Assembly (NCBI RefSeq): GCF_015711645.1
Contig: NZ_JABTEX010000001.1
Span: forward strand, 248,001 to 312,000
Direction of reading: 5' to 3'
DNA: 64,000 nucleotides
Origin: Planomonospora sp. ID82291
GTDB taxonomy: Bacteria; Actinomycetota; Actinomycetes; Streptosporangiales; Streptosporangiaceae
The notes under the pieces were generated by a model. That model was given only the letters and a program-made list of their open reading frames with translations. It searched no databases and had not been told where the DNA came from. Each line of letters begins with the position of its first letter. The stretch's first letter is position 1. The translations under genes were made by a program, and so were the position numbers. Below, in pieces: positions 1 to 9,439 of this stretch.

Positions 1-736
1 AGGCGGCGCGGGCCAGGGTGTCGGCGGGGATCCGGCGGTCCATGTCCATGCTGACGTTCGCCATCAGGCCGCACAGCGCGCCGGTGAGGAAGTACAGCTC
101 CCGGGCCTGGCCCGGGTGGATGCGCTTCTCCAGCGCCCGGCGGGTGCGCTCCTGCAGCTCGCGCATCTCCACGAACAGGGGCAGCGGCGCCTCGGAGACG
201 TAGCGCTTGCCCACCCAGATCACCTGCGTGCGCAGCCGTTCCAGCGCGCCCGCGCCCAGCTCGCTGGCCTCGGCCAGCTCCGCGTGGCTGCCCGCCTCGT
301 CCGCGGCGGCGGCGATCAGGTCCAGCGCCGGCGGAGCCGTCGCGGCGCGCGCCCCCTCCGGCGTGTAGTCCTGGGCGAACCCCAGCTGGACCGGCCCGGT
401 CTCGAAGAGCCGGCAGAGCAGGTCGGTGTAGTCGCGGTCGGGCCGCGCCCCCGCCTCCCACTCCCGCCAGGAGCGCTCGCTGAGCCCGCGCCGCTTGACG
501 CCGTGCCGGTCGCACATGGCGTGGAAGTGCTCGATGGCCTCCTCCACGGTCCAGCCGTGCGCCAGCCGCCAGCACTTGAACCGGGTCTGCTGCGGGGCGC
601 AGACGTGGATCTCGTCCACCATCCGCTGGACGTCGGCCGCCGTCGGCGGGCCGGGCAGCGCGGCCAGCGTCCGGTTCCGGATGATGGTCGCGTAGGCCAG
701 GGAGGCGCGGTCCCCGCCCCGCGGGCCCGGGGTCAT
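1..736 (-). CDS. XRE-like helix-turn-helix regulator, 3' end cut by window edge
   Basis: About 245 residues are visible from the ATG at 736; the gene runs off the left edge. The N-terminal part contains a conserved-looking stretch around residues 45-100 (CAPQQTRFKCWRLAHGW, then SERSWREWEAG) that resembles the helix-turn-helix region of a family of actinomycete XRE-type regulators. The rest is helical and Ala/Glu/Arg-rich, with no catalytic motif. Its ATG overlaps the TGA of the small gene upstream (ATGA, 733-736), so the two are probably translationally coupled. Ligand and targets are unknown. Family assignment is by pattern recognition only. Confidence 0.7.
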   Translation of the reverse strand, partial: MTPGPRGGDRASLAYATIIRNRTLAALPGPPTAADVQRMVDEIHVCAPQQTRFKCWRLAHGWTVEEAIEHFHAMCDRHGVKRRGLSERSWREWEAGARPDRDYTDLLCRLFETGPVQLGFAQDYTPEGARAATAPPALDLIAAAADEAGSHAELAEASELGAGALERLRTQVIWVGKRYVSEAPLPLFVEMRELQERTRRALEKRIHPGQARELYFLTGALCGLMANVSMDMDRRIPADTLARAA

Positions 737-948
737 CGGCCGAACGGCACGACCGTGCCGCCGCTGCGCAACTGGGCCTGGAAGAGCTGACCGCACAGGC
801 TGCTCGCGGTCGCGGCGAACCAGACCCCCGGAGGGCTGCCCGCCGAGACCGCGGCCCATCGGCCCCTGCTGAACACGATCCGGTAGTCGGGGAACGCGGT
901 GCGCAGCAACTCCAGCGCGCGCTCCCGCTCGGCGAGCTCCGATGTCAC
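733..948 (-). CDS. Small protein coupled to the XRE-like regulator
   Basis: A 71-residue protein if translation starts at the GTG at 948, which has a GGAGG-type ribosome site just upstream; an in-frame ATG at 1035 would give 100 residues but lacks a convincing site. The sequence begins with a charged helix (ELAERERALELLRTAFPDY) and continues with a compact region rich in Val, Phe and Gly. No transmembrane segment or known motif is visible. The stop overlaps the start of the regulator by four bases. Similar small proteins next to XRE regulators are common in actinomycetes, so a partner role is inferred; the function is not known. Confidence 0.65.
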   Translation of the reverse strand: MTSELAERERALELLRTAFPDYRIVFSRGRWAAVSAGSPPGVWFAATASSLCGQLFQAQLRSGGTVVPFGR

Positions 949-1015
949 GACCCCTCCGTCATCGCGGGTTCCGGCGTCGTTCCCAGAATGTTCGCTTGAC
1001 GCGGGAAACGCCAGT

Positions 1016-1050
1016 GAGAGCCGGATTCCGCACACATGCGGGAGCCTCTC
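1016..1050 (-). terminator. Weak hairpin downstream of rodA
   Basis: An interrupted stem lies just past the rodA stop: GAGAG at 1016-1020 pairs with CTCTC at 1046-1050, and CCGCA (1028-1032) pairs with TGCGG (1037-1041). There is no T tract. It may end the cell-shape operon, but the pairing is modest. Confidence 0.3.
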
Positions 1051-1080
1051 ATGTAACGCCCCCGCGGTCGTCCGGCCAGG

Positions 1081-2244
1081 TCAGAACGTCCGCGATCGCA
1101 GATGGATCGCCTGGAGCAGCCCGATCGCGAGCATGTTGGCGAAGGTCGCGGTGCCGCCGTAGGAGACGAACGGCAGCGGCAGCCCGGTGATCGGCATGAT
1201 CCCGATCGTCATGCCGACGTTGACGATGGTCTGGAAGGCCAGCCAGCACACGATCGAGCCGGCCGCCAGCGTGCCGAACCGGTCGCCGCACCGCCGCGCG
1301 ATCCGCACCCCGCGCAGCAGGACCACCCCGAGCAGCATCACCACCGTGACCGAGCCGAGGAAGCCGAACTCCTCCCCCACCACCGTGAAGACGAAGTCGG
1401 TGTGCTGCTCGGGCACGAACCTGCCCATGGTCTGGCCGCCGCCGAACAGCCCCTTGCCGAACAGCCGCCCCGACCCGACCGCGTTCAGCGACTGGGTGCT
1501 GTTGTAGCCGACGCCGCGCGGGTCGGTGGACGGGTCGAGGAAGGCGGTGAACCGGGCCACCTGGTACGGCTCCAGCACGTCGAGCCGCCAGACGGCCGCG
1601 CCCGCCGCCGCCACCGCGAGCACCAGCAGCACGAGCCAGCGTTTGCGGATCCCGCTGAGGACGAGCGCCGCCCCCGTGATCACGCCCAGCACCATGGTGG
1701 TGCCGAAGTCGGGCTGGAGCATGACCAGGCCCATGGTGACGGCCGCGACCACCAGCGCCACCACCACGTCCGGCCCGCGCGGCCGGTCGCCGCCCTCCGC
1801 GGGCTGGGCCAGCAGCATGGCCAGCATCAGCACCAGGCCGAGTTTGGCGAACTCCGACGGCTGGAAGGCGAATCCGCCGCCCAGCATGATCCAGGAATGG
1901 GCGCCGTTGACCTCCGCGCCGACCGGCGTGATCACCAGGATCAGGCCGAGCAGGGCCGCGGCGTAGACCAGCGGCGCGTACGCCCGCACCGTCCGGTGGT
2001 CCACCGCCGTCACCGCCACCGCCAGCGCGGCGCCGACCCCTAGGTTGAGCACGTGCTTCTTGACCAGCCCGGTGCTGCCCGGCGCCCAGGTCCTGGTGGA
2101 CGACCACACCATGAGCACGCTGATCACCGCGAGCGCCGCCACCGCGACCGCCAGCACCCCGTCCACCCGCCACACCGGCGAGGCCGCTCCCACCGCCCTG
2201 CGGGCGAAGGATCGGTCCGCCGCGGCGATCACCCGGTTCACCAT
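1081..2244 (-). CDS. rodA: RodA, SEDS-family peptidoglycan glycosyltransferase
   Basis: A 387-residue polytopic membrane protein of the FtsW/RodA/SpoVE (SEDS) family, which polymerises lipid II into glycan strands with a class B PBP. Hydrophobic helices run through most of the length. The SEDS signatures are clear: the FQPSEFAK segment, the GYNSTQSLNAVGSG stretch, the FVPEQHTDFVF loop and the C-terminal GLPLPFVSYGGT motif. Start: the ATG at 2244 overlaps the end of mrdA by 7 nt (ATGGTGA), so RodA and PBP2 are translationally coupled. This is the last gene of the mreB-mreC-mreD-mrdA-rodA operon. The pairing with PBP2 rather than PBP3 argues for RodA rather than FtsW. Confidence 0.95.
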   Translation of the reverse strand: MVNRVIAAADRSFARRAVGAASPVWRVDGVLAVAVAALAVISVLMVWSSTRTWAPGSTGLVKKHVLNLGVGAALAVAVTAVDHRTVRAYAPLVYAAALLGLILVITPVGAEVNGAHSWIMLGGGFAFQPSEFAKLGLVLMLAMLLAQPAEGGDRPRGPDVVVALVVAAVTMGLVMLQPDFGTTMVLGVITGAALVLSGIRKRWLVLLVLAVAAAGAAVWRLDVLEPYQVARFTAFLDPSTDPRGVGYNSTQSLNAVGSGRLFGKGLFGGGQTMGRFVPEQHTDFVFTVVGEEFGFLGSVTVVMLLGVVLLRGVRIARRCGDRFGTLAAGSIVCWLAFQTIVNVGMTIGIMPITGLPLPFVSYGGTATFANMLAIGLLQAIHLRSRTF

Positions 2245-4301
2245 GCGAGGGTTCCGTCCTGCTTGATCATCGGTGGTCTGGCCGCGGGCACCCGGTCCGG
2301 CAGCGCCGCGGGCGCGGGCTTGCCCTTGGGGGTGAACCCGTAGATGCCCTCGTAGATCTTCCGTACGGCGGGCGCCGCGGCCGCGCTGCCCAGACCTCCC
2401 TGGGAGACCATGGCGACGACCACGAACCGGGGGTCGTCCACCGGGGCGAATGAGGCGAACCACGAGGTGTCCGCCTTGCCGTACACCTCGGCGGTACCGG
2501 TCTTGCCGCCGATCCGCACCTTCTTCATCGGGAACCCGGTGAACGCCCCGGCCGCCGTGCCGTCGGAGGCCACCTGGCTCAGCGCCCGCGTGATGTAGGC
2601 CCGCTCGGCCGCGGAGACCGGCAGCGTGCCCCGCACCGGCACCGTGATCTCCCTGACCCTGGTGCCGTCCGGCCGGACCAGCATCCAGCCCAGCCGGGGG
2701 CTGCGCAGCCTGCCGTCGGTGACCAGCGCCGCGTAGGCCGACGCCAGCTGCAGCGGCGTCACCAGCACGTCGCCCTGCCCGATGGAGAAGTTGGCCGCGT
2801 CGCCCGGCCGCAGCCGGTACCCCTCCAGGCAGTTCTCGTGCGCCAGCCGGGTCAGGAACGCGGCCCGCCCGGCGTCGGTCTTCGCGACGTCCCGGTAGCC
2901 CTCCTTGGCCCGCCTGCAGTTCACGTCCTTGGTCGCGGCCCACGTCCGCTTCTTCCAGGCCCGGTCGGGGATCCGCCCCGGCGACTCCCCCGGCAGGTCG
3001 ACGCCGGTGGGGCGGCCGAACCCGAAGGCCCGCGCCGTCTTCGCCATCACCTCGCGCGGCCTGCCCTTCGGCTCCAGCCCGCCGTCCTTGAGCCACTGCT
3101 CGTAGGCCGCCTTGTAGAAGATCGTGTCGCACGACTTCACCAGCGCCGTGTGCAGCGTCATGGAACCCAGCGACCGGCCGCGGAAGTTGCGGAACGCACG
3201 GCTGCCCACCATGAACGAGCCCGGGCAGTTGTAGTGGCCGTTCATCGGGTAGCCCGCCTTGAACATCGCGGCCACCGACGACATCTTGAACGTCGATCCG
3301 GGTGCGAACTCCCCCTTGATCGCCCGCGAGACCAGCGGCTGGCCGGACCTGCCGGACAGCAGCCGCCCGTACTCCTCCTCCCCGATGCCGCCGGCCCAGA
3401 CCGCCGGATCGTAGGAGGGCGCGCTGGCGAGCGCGAGGACCCGGCTGGTCCGGGCGTCCAGCACCACCGCCGCCGCGCCGTCGGCCTTGGGCGCGGCCTT
3501 CATCGCCTCGGCGATGGCCCTCTCGGCCACGGCCTGGACCTTGGCGTCGATGCTGGTGATGAGCGTGTGCCCGGCCGTGCCCCGCACCTCGTGCTCGACC
3601 CCGAGCACCCGGCCGAGCCGGTCCACCTGGACCCGCCGCCACCCCGGCGTGCCGCGCAGCTCCTGGTCGTACACCGACTCCAGGCCGTCCCGGCCCGCCA
3701 TGTCCACTCCGGAGAACTCCGCCTTGAGCCCCTGGCGCCGCTCCAGCTCCTCCTTCGTGACCGGCTGCAGGTAGCCGAGCGCCTGCACGGCCGCCCCGCC
3801 GACCGGATGGTCCCGTACGGCCTGCACCTCGGCCGTGACCCCGGGGAACATCTCCTGCCGCTCCAGGATCTGCAGGGCCTCCGGCGTGTCGACGTCGGCG
3901 TCGACCGGGATCGGCTGGTGCGGCGAGCCCGCCCAGCACGGGCGGGAGACCCGGGCGTCGCACGGGCGGAGCCGCAGCGCGAGGTCCTTCGGATCGCGGC
4001 CCAGCACCGATGCCAGCCGCGCCATCACGGCCGCGCCCCGGTCCTTCATCCGGCCCAGCTTCGTCCGGTCCACCGAGACCACCAGCGTGGTCCGGTTGCG
4101 GACCAGCGGCCGCCCCGCCGAGTCGAGGATCTGCCCCCGCACGGCGGGCACCACCACGTCACGGGTGCGCGTCTCGGTCGCCGCCGCCGCGTACTGCGCG
4201 CCGCGCACCACCTGCACCTGCCAGAGCCGCGCGGTGACCACCGCCAGCAGCACCGCCAGCAGGACCTGCACCACGGCCAGTCTCCGCCGCATATGGATCA
4301 T
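2238..4301 (-). CDS. mrdA: Penicillin-binding protein 2, class B transpeptidase
   Basis: A 687-residue class B PBP. It has a short cytoplasmic N-terminus, one membrane anchor at about residues 8-24, a dimerisation/pedestal region, and a C-terminal transpeptidase domain. The acylation motif STFK has the nucleophile near Ser336; the KTGTAE motif lies near the C-terminus. It cross-links peptidoglycan in the periplasmic space with RodA. The ATG at 4301 overlaps the mreD stop (ATGA); a second ATG three codons later is also possible. Length fits PBP2 of MreB-containing actinomycetes. A long open frame crosses the same bases in another register but has no coding character. Confidence 0.95.
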   Translation of the reverse strand: MIHMRRRLAVVQVLLAVLLAVVTARLWQVQVVRGAQYAAAATETRTRDVVVPAVRGQILDSAGRPLVRNRTTLVVSVDRTKLGRMKDRGAAVMARLASVLGRDPKDLALRLRPCDARVSRPCWAGSPHQPIPVDADVDTPEALQILERQEMFPGVTAEVQAVRDHPVGGAAVQALGYLQPVTKEELERRQGLKAEFSGVDMAGRDGLESVYDQELRGTPGWRRVQVDRLGRVLGVEHEVRGTAGHTLITSIDAKVQAVAERAIAEAMKAAPKADGAAAVVLDARTSRVLALASAPSYDPAVWAGGIGEEEYGRLLSGRSGQPLVSRAIKGEFAPGSTFKMSSVAAMFKAGYPMNGHYNCPGSFMVGSRAFRNFRGRSLGSMTLHTALVKSCDTIFYKAAYEQWLKDGGLEPKGRPREVMAKTARAFGFGRPTGVDLPGESPGRIPDRAWKKRTWAATKDVNCRRAKEGYRDVAKTDAGRAAFLTRLAHENCLEGYRLRPGDAANFSIGQGDVLVTPLQLASAYAALVTDGRLRSPRLGWMLVRPDGTRVREITVPVRGTLPVSAAERAYITRALSQVASDGTAAGAFTGFPMKKVRIGGKTGTAEVYGKADTSWFASFAPVDDPRFVVVAMVSQGGLGSAAAAPAVRKIYEGIYGFTPKGKPAPAALPDRVPAARPPMIKQDGTLAW

Positions 4302-4846
4302 GGACGGCCTCCCGCCAGACGTCCCGCGCGCCGTGCGCCGCGTTCCCGGATCCGGACCCGGGAGCGGTCCCGGCCCCGGACGACCCTCCGCACCGCCGCC
4401 ATCATGGGCGGCGCGGCCAGCACGTTGTAGAGCATCACCGGCAGCAGCCCGCCCGTGAGCGCGACCACCCCCGCCTCGGCGCCGCCGAGGACCACGCCGA
4501 CCACCACCGCGGCCACCGGGCCCAGCGCCGCACAGCCCAGCGCCACCGCAGGCCCGGCCTCCGGGCGGCTCTCCGCCCAGCGCCCGGACACGAACCCGAC
4601 CAGGCAGAGCACCAGCGCGTACTGCCCCACCTCGTGGGCGGCCGGCGGCAGGACGTCGCCGAGCAGGCCCGCGGCGAATCCCATCACCGCCCCGGCCCGG
4701 GCCCCGCGGACCAGCGCGTACCCCACCACCGCGAGCAGCACCAGGTCGGGCGCGGCGTCGCCGGGCAGCGGCAGCCGGTTGACGAACGTCACCTGGACGA
4801 CCGTCAGCAGCAGGATCAGGGCCGCGGAGAGCGCGTCGCGGTTCAC
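4298..4846 (-). CDS. mreD: MreD, rod-shape determining membrane protein
   Basis: A 182-residue hydrophobic protein with about five membrane helices and a basic C-terminal tail (RRVVRGRDRSRVRIRERG). It starts with the typical short N-terminus followed by LILLLTVVQVTFVNRLPLPG. MreD is a membrane component of the elongasome scaffold with MreC. It overlaps mreC upstream and mrdA downstream by 4 nt each. Actinobacterial MreD proteins are poorly conserved, so position between mreC and mrdA is the strongest evidence. Confidence 0.9.
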   Translation of the reverse strand: MNRDALSAALILLLTVVQVTFVNRLPLPGDAAPDLVLLAVVGYALVRGARAGAVMGFAAGLLGDVLPPAAHEVGQYALVLCLVGFVSGRWAESRPEAGPAVALGCAALGPVAAVVVGVVLGGAEAGVVALTGGLLPVMLYNVLAAPPMMAAVRRVVRGRDRSRVRIRERGARRAGRLAGGRP

Positions 4847-5730
4847 CGTCCGGCCCCGCTCTGCCCGGCGGGCGGCAGCACCGCATCACGCGGGTCGCGC
4901 GCCGGCGGCCGCACCACCACCCCCACCACGTTCAGCGCGGTCAGATCCGCGTACGGCCGCGCGTACGCGACCCTGGTCAACTCGCCCGGAGTCGCCTCCA
5001 CCCGTTCGACCACCCCGATCGGCACCCCCGCCACGTACGGCACGCCGCGCTGCGAGCCGAAGCTCACGATCCGCTGGCCGCGGACGACCGGCGTGGCCGA
5101 GTCGAGCAGCCGGAAGTGCAGCAGGCGCCCGTTCTCCCCGGCGCCCCGTACCACGCCGATCTCACCGCTGCCCTCCAGCCGGGCGCCCACGGAGGAGGCG
5201 GGGGCGCTGATCAGCGCGGCGGTCGAGGTGGACGGTCCCACCTGGACCACCCTTCCGACCAGGCCGTCGCCGTTCAGCACCGTCATCTCCGGCCGCACCC
5301 CGTCGGCGCTGCCGACGTCGAGCTCCACGGCCTCCTCGAAACCGGGCACGTTCCTGCGGGCGATCACCTGCGCGGGCACGACCGCGTAGCCGCCGAGCCC
5401 CGCCGTGCCCAGCAGGCGGTGCAGTTCCGCCGCACGCCGGTGGTCCAGCGCCTGCGCGGCCAGAGCGTATTTGAGCTGCTCGTTCTCCCCGCGCAGCGCC
5501 TCGATCCTGCGCTGCGCCTCGGGCGCGGCCGCGACCGCCTCGAAGAAGCGGACCACCGGCCGCGCCACACTCGCGCCCGCCTGTTCGACGGCGCCGAACA
5601 CCGCCGTGCCGGCGCCCCTGAGCGGTCCGAGGGGAGAGTCCTCCCCCGACCGGTGGTCGACCGTCATGAGCACCAGCGCCGAGGCCAGCAGCAGCCCCAC
5701 CGTCGCCCGTGCCTGCCGTGTGTCCTTCAT
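4843..5730 (-). CDS. mreC: MreC, elongasome scaffold protein
   Basis: A 295-residue bitopic protein. A single N-terminal membrane helix (residues about 9-24) is followed by a coiled coil near residues 68-105 (RIEALRGENEQLKYALAAQ) and the beta-rich MreC fold; the tail is Pro-rich. MreC binds PBP2 and organises lateral wall synthesis outside the membrane. The start ATG at 5730 shares one base with the mreB stop (TGATG), so translation is coupled. An upstream extension within mreB is open but would overlap coding sequence and is not supported. Confidence 0.95.
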   Translation of the reverse strand: MKDTRQARATVGLLLASALVLMTVDHRSGEDSPLGPLRGAGTAVFGAVEQAGASVARPVVRFFEAVAAAPEAQRRIEALRGENEQLKYALAAQALDHRRAAELHRLLGTAGLGGYAVVPAQVIARRNVPGFEEAVELDVGSADGVRPEMTVLNGDGLVGRVVQVGPSTSTAALISAPASSVGARLEGSGEIGVVRGAGENGRLLHFRLLDSATPVVRGQRIVSFGSQRGVPYVAGVPIGVVERVEATPGELTRVAYARPYADLTALNVVGVVVRPPARDPRDAVLPPAGQSGAGR

Positions 5731-6761
5731 CAGCGTCGCGGCTCCGGAACGAGGACCTGGTGCAGTGCCTCGAAGTCCTCGACGCACTTGCCCGTACCCA
5801 GCACGACCGAGTCGAGCGCGTTGTCCACCAGGTGGATCGGCATCCCCGTCTCGTCCCTCAGCCGCTCGTCCAGGCCCCGCAGGAGCGAACCGCCCCCGGT
5901 GAGCACGATCCCCCGGTCCATCAGGTCTCCGGAGAGCTCCGGCGGGCACTTGTCCAGCGTGGTCTTGACCGCGTCCACGATCGAGTTCAGCGGCTCCTCG
6001 ATGGCCGCGCGGATCTCCCCCGCCGACACGACGATCATCTTCGGCAGGCCGCTGACCAGGTCACGACCGCGGATCTCGGCGTGGCCCTCCTCCGGCATGG
6101 CGCAGGCCGAACCTATCGAGATCTTGATCTCCTCGGCGGTGCGCTCGCCGAGCATGAGCGAATGCTCCTTCTTGGCGAAGTTGATGATCGCCTGGTCCAG
6201 CTCGTCCCCGCCCACCCGGATCGACTGGCTGGTCACCATGCCGCCCATCGAGATGATGGCCACCTCGGTGGTCCCCCCGCCGATGTCGACGACCATGTTG
6301 CCGGTCGGCTCGTGCACCGGGAGACCGGCGCCGATCGCCGCCGCCATCGGCTCCTCCACGATGTAGACCCGCCGCGCGCCGGCCTGGTAGCCCGCCTCCT
6401 TCACCGCGCGCTGCTCGATGGCGGTGATCCCGCTCGGCACCGCGACGATGACGCGCGGCTTGGCCCAGGGACGGCGGACGTGCACCCGCTGGATGAAGTA
6501 ACGGAGCATGCGCTCGGCGACCTCGAAGTCGGTGATGACCCCGCTCTTGAGCGGCCGGACGGCCGTCACGTTGCCGGGGGTCCGGCCGATCATCCGCTTG
6601 GCCTCGATGCCGATCGCCACGATCTTGCCGGTGACCGTGTTGATCGCCACGACAGAGGGCTCATTGAGGATGATGCCGCGCCCTCGCACGTAGACGAGGG
6701 TGTTGGCGGTGCCAAGGTCGACCGCCATGTCGCGGCCGAGGAATGCGAGCCTGCTGCCCAT
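5730..6761 (-). CDS. mreB: MreB, actin-like cytoskeletal protein
   Basis: A 343-residue actin-fold ATPase. Phosphate-binding motif 1 ([16 protein letters not shown]) is near the N-terminus, the second phosphate loop is [15 protein letters not shown], and the adenosine motif ends with [14 protein letters not shown]. MreB filaments guide the elongasome; in filamentous actinomycetes the mre cluster is mostly linked to spore-wall synthesis, which is family knowledge. A GGAAGGAAGG tract precedes the start at a slightly long distance. It is the first gene of the five-gene mre operon. The 190 bp between it and ndk hold the ndk terminator and probably the mre promoter. Confidence 0.97.
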   Translation of the reverse strand: MGSRLAFLGRDMAVDLGTANTLVYVRGRGIILNEPSVVAINTVTGKIVAIGIEAKRMIGRTPGNVTAVRPLKSGVITDFEVAERMLRYFIQRVHVRRPWAKPRVIVAVPSGITAIEQRAVKEAGYQAGARRVYIVEEPMAAAIGAGLPVHEPTGNMVVDIGGGTTEVAIISMGGMVTSQSIRVGGDELDQAIINFAKKEHSLMLGERTAEEIKISIGSACAMPEEGHAEIRGRDLVSGLPKMIVVSAGEIRAAIEEPLNSIVDAVKTTLDKCPPELSGDLMDRGIVLTGGGSLLRGLDERLRDETGMPIHLVDNALDSVVLGTGKCVEDFEALHQVLVPEPRR

Positions 6762-6893
6762 GGGGAAGCCGCCTTCCTTCCGTCGGTCATCGGCGAGAAC
6801 TACGGAGTGAACTCGCTTTGTGACCGTATGTACCCATCTCTATCCACAATGAGCCATCCTGTCCCCGAAAAATCTCACGTTCCGTCACATGCG

Positions 6894-6930
6894 TAAGGCC
6901 CCGCCGTCCCAACAGGACGGCGGGGCCTTA
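6894..6930 (-). terminator. Strong hairpin terminator after ndk
   Basis: A 16-bp perfect stem (6894-6909 pairing with 6915-6930) with a 5-nt loop lies 22 nt beyond the ndk stop and before mreB. No long T tract follows, as is usual for actinobacterial terminators. It separates ndk transcription from the mre operon. Confidence 0.85.
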
Positions 6931-6952
6931 CGGGGTCTGCGGAGCCTGGAGC

Positions 6953-7363
6953 CTAGAAGCGGTCCGGGAAGAAGATCTTGATCTCGCGGGCGGCGGACTC
7001 GGGCGAGTCCGAGCCGTGGACCACGTTCTCGCCGATCTCCAGGGCGTGGTCGCCGCGGATGGTGCCGGGCGCGGACTTCACCGGGTCGGTCAGACCAGCC
7101 AGCGCACGGAACGCCTCGACCGCGCGGGGGCCCTCCAGCACCATCGCGACGAGCGGCCCGGAGGTGATGAACTCGACCAGCTCGCCGAAGAACGGCCGCT
7201 CCGCGTGCTCCGCGTAGTGGACCTTGGCGGTCTCGGCGTCCAGGGTGCGCAGGTCCATCGCGACGACCTTCAGGCCCTTGCGCTCGACACGGGCGATCAC
7301 GTCGCCGATGAGACCGCGCGCGACGCCGTCGGGCTTGATCAGGACAAGAGTCCGCTCGGACAC
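6953..7363 (-). CDS. ndk: Nucleoside diphosphate kinase
   Basis: A 136-residue protein of exactly family length. It transfers the gamma phosphate of ATP to NDPs through a phosphohistidine, here His116 in the NVVHGSDS motif. The N-terminus [18 protein letters not shown] and the [13 protein letters not shown] segment are typical. A clear AGGAGA-type site precedes the ATG. It lies downstream of folC and DUF4233, a conserved actinobacterial arrangement, but an MFS gene has been added between them. Confidence 0.97.
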   Translation of the reverse strand: MSERTLVLIKPDGVARGLIGDVIARVERKGLKVVAMDLRTLDAETAKVHYAEHAERPFFGELVEFITSGPLVAMVLEGPRAVEAFRALAGLTDPVKSAPGTIRGDHALEIGENVVHGSDSPESAAREIKIFFPDRF

Positions 7364-7457
7364 TGAAGTTCTCCTTTGAACGGGATGGACCGCGGACGTG
7401 CGGTGAACGGGCGCAGTTTACCGAAGGTCCGCGGCAGACCTCGACCGTCGGCGACCA

Positions 7458-9059
7458 TCAGCCCGGGGAGGAAGGCCCGTCCCCGGCGGAGTCCTCCGGC
7501 GAGGGCATGGGCGAGGGGACGACCGGCCCCGTGCCGGGTCCCTCCGGCGCGTCCGGCGTCGCCGGAGAGCGGCGCGCCTCCTGCTGCACCGCCGGTCCGG
7601 CGTCCGGCCTCTCCCCGCTGTCCGCGCCCGGCCGGACCGCCGCCGACCGGCGCGCCAGAAGCGCGCAGAGCACGATCACGACGACCACCAGGCCCCCGCC
7701 GATCAGCGCCCACAGGTGCAGGGCGCCCACGAACGCGTCGACCAGCGCCTGCGAGGAAGCGCCCTCCCTCGATCGCACGACCGCCTCCTTCAGGCGGGCG
7801 ACCTGTATCCCGCTGCCCAGCAGGAAGCCCACGAGCACTCCCGGGAAGAACAGCGACAGCGCGAAGAGCGAGGCGCCCACGCCGGCCAGGCGCAGAGCGG
7901 AGGTCAGGGCCACCGCCGATCCTGCCGCCAGCAGGACGAACGGGGCGATCAGCACCGGCCCCTCGACGGCCGGGAGCAGGAACCTCACCGTGCACAGACC
8001 GGCCACCACGACCACCAGGCCACCTGCCGTGATCATGGACATGGCCGCGTCGTCCAGACGGTTCACCAGCACGGCGGCGGCCACCGCCGCCACCCCGGCG
8101 AGCACGAAGGCGGGCCAGAGCGCGGCCAGACCAGGACCTCCCAGCCCGCGGAGCTCGACGTAGGTGACCTGGGCCGCCATCGACAGGACCACGATCCCGA
8201 CCGTCGGCATCGCGTAGGCGAGGATGCGCCCGTCCGCCCCTTCGAAGGATCCCGCGGCGGCGAACCCCGCCAGCACGACGGTGGCCAGCAGCGCCGTGAG
8301 GACCACCAGCCCCGGCGACCAGTCGAAGGTCGTGCCGAACGCCAGGAACGCGATGCCCACGCAGGGCACCAGCGCCAGCAGCAACCGCCGCCGCTCCGCC
8401 GGACCCGGTCCGGGCGGCGCCGCGGCGCCGTGGCCGCTCCTCAGCCACAGCACCAGGTGGACGGCCGCGAGCGTGAGGGCGATGCCGGTCAGCAGCGGGT
8501 ACGGCTGGAGCGTGACCCGCCACGAGGTGGCCTCGTCCAGCGGCCACAGGGCCAGCGCCTGCGCCGCCAGGAGGCTCGTCGCGAGCATGCCCGCCCACAC
8601 GGCCCGGAGCGTGCGCGACCGCTCCCACACCGCCACCAGCGTGGCCGGGACGAGCAGGCCCGCGCCGATCCCGTGCACTCCGCGCAGGACGCCCACCATC
8701 AGCGCCGAGTCGGCGAAGCCGCCCGCCGCATCGGCGGCCGCGAGCAGCGTCAGCCCGGCCATCAGGACCGGGGCGGCCCGCAGCCGGCGCACGATCAGGG
8801 CGGCCAGCGGAACGGTCATCACCATCGAGGGCAGCGCCAGCCCGTGCGCCCGGATCAGCTCGATCTGCGAGACGCCGGGCGGCAGGAGGGCGGCCACCAC
8901 CGAGACGGTGTTCGGAATGGCGACGATCGCCAGCGGAAGCGCCACCGCGACGAGCAGTCCGAGGACGACGTCGAGCAGCACGGAGGAACGGGGCGCACGT
9001 GTCGGGACCGCAGGCTCGGCGGCCACCGTCCGCGTCGGCTGAGTTGGGGGGACGGCCAT
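7458..9059 (-). CDS. MFS-like multi-pass membrane protein
   Basis: A 533-residue protein with roughly 14 hydrophobic segments and an Ala/Pro-rich C-terminal tail of about 60 residues. The segment GVLRGVHGIGAGLLVPATLVAVWERS resembles motif C of drug:H+ antiporter MFS proteins (14-TM type), but motif A is degenerate, so transport activity is uncertain. The ATG at 9059 was chosen because the hydrophobic core begins about 30 residues later; further upstream in-frame sequence is Arg-rich and implausible. It sits between the DUF4233 gene and ndk. Substrate unknown. Confidence 0.75.
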   Translation of the reverse strand: MAVPPTQPTRTVAAEPAVPTRAPRSSVLLDVVLGLLVAVALPLAIVAIPNTVSVVAALLPPGVSQIELIRAHGLALPSMVMTVPLAALIVRRLRAAPVLMAGLTLLAAADAAGGFADSALMVGVLRGVHGIGAGLLVPATLVAVWERSRTLRAVWAGMLATSLLAAQALALWPLDEATSWRVTLQPYPLLTGIALTLAAVHLVLWLRSGHGAAAPPGPGPAERRRLLLALVPCVGIAFLAFGTTFDWSPGLVVLTALLATVVLAGFAAAGSFEGADGRILAYAMPTVGIVVLSMAAQVTYVELRGLGGPGLAALWPAFVLAGVAAVAAAVLVNRLDDAAMSMITAGGLVVVVAGLCTVRFLLPAVEGPVLIAPFVLLAAGSAVALTSALRLAGVGASLFALSLFFPGVLVGFLLGSGIQVARLKEAVVRSREGASSQALVDAFVGALHLWALIGGGLVVVVIVLCALLARRSAAVRPGADSGERPDAGPAVQQEARRSPATPDAPEGPGTGPVVPSPMPSPEDSAGDGPSSPG

Positions 9060-9070
9060 GCTGGCCGACT

Positions 9071-9439
9071 TTAGCGGGAAGTCACGCCCTCGACACGGTG
9101 AGCGACGAATATCGCTGTAATCCACAGGGCCGCGAAGATCGATCCGAGGAAGAACATCATGGGGACCAGCAGCCCGGCGAGGATCGCCAGCACCTGGACG
9201 ACGCTCCCCGCGACGTAGGCGGAGGAATGCTTGAGCAACCCGGTGACGACGACGCACAGCACCGCCAGCCCGATGCCCACGGCCACCGCCACCGCGGGGG
9301 CGACCCCCTGGACGTTGATCGCCACGGGGGTGAGCAGCCCCAGGACGATCGCCTCCATCCCGAGCACACTGGCGCAGAGCCGGCGCGTGCCCGGCGTGAC
9401 CCTGATCATCCTTCGCTCTCCCCCCTCGGCCGGGCTCAT
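9071..9439 (-). CDS. DUF4233 membrane protein
   Basis: A 122-residue protein with four predicted membrane helices. It matches the DUF4233 pattern found beside folC in many actinobacteria (TRRLCASVLGMEAIVLGL, later LGSIFAALWITAIFVAH). Its ATG overlaps the folC stop (ATGA), so it is co-translated with folC; a second in-frame ATG at residue 11 is possible. The function of the family is unknown. The conserved link to folC suggests a folate- or envelope-related housekeeping role, which is only inference. Confidence 0.85.
   Translation of the reverse strand: MSPAEGGERRMIRVTPGTRRLCASVLGMEAIVLGLLTPVAINVQGVAPAVAVAVGIGLAVLCVVVTGLLKHSSAYVAGSVVQVLAILAGLLVPMMFFLGSIFAALWITAIFVAHRVEGVTSR

Noticed and set aside
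1081-3963. A 960-codon open frame through mrdA and rodA
   Set aside because: Its rodA part is the real gene; the rest is out of register with mrdA, Arg/Gly/Ala-rich, and an artefact of high GC.
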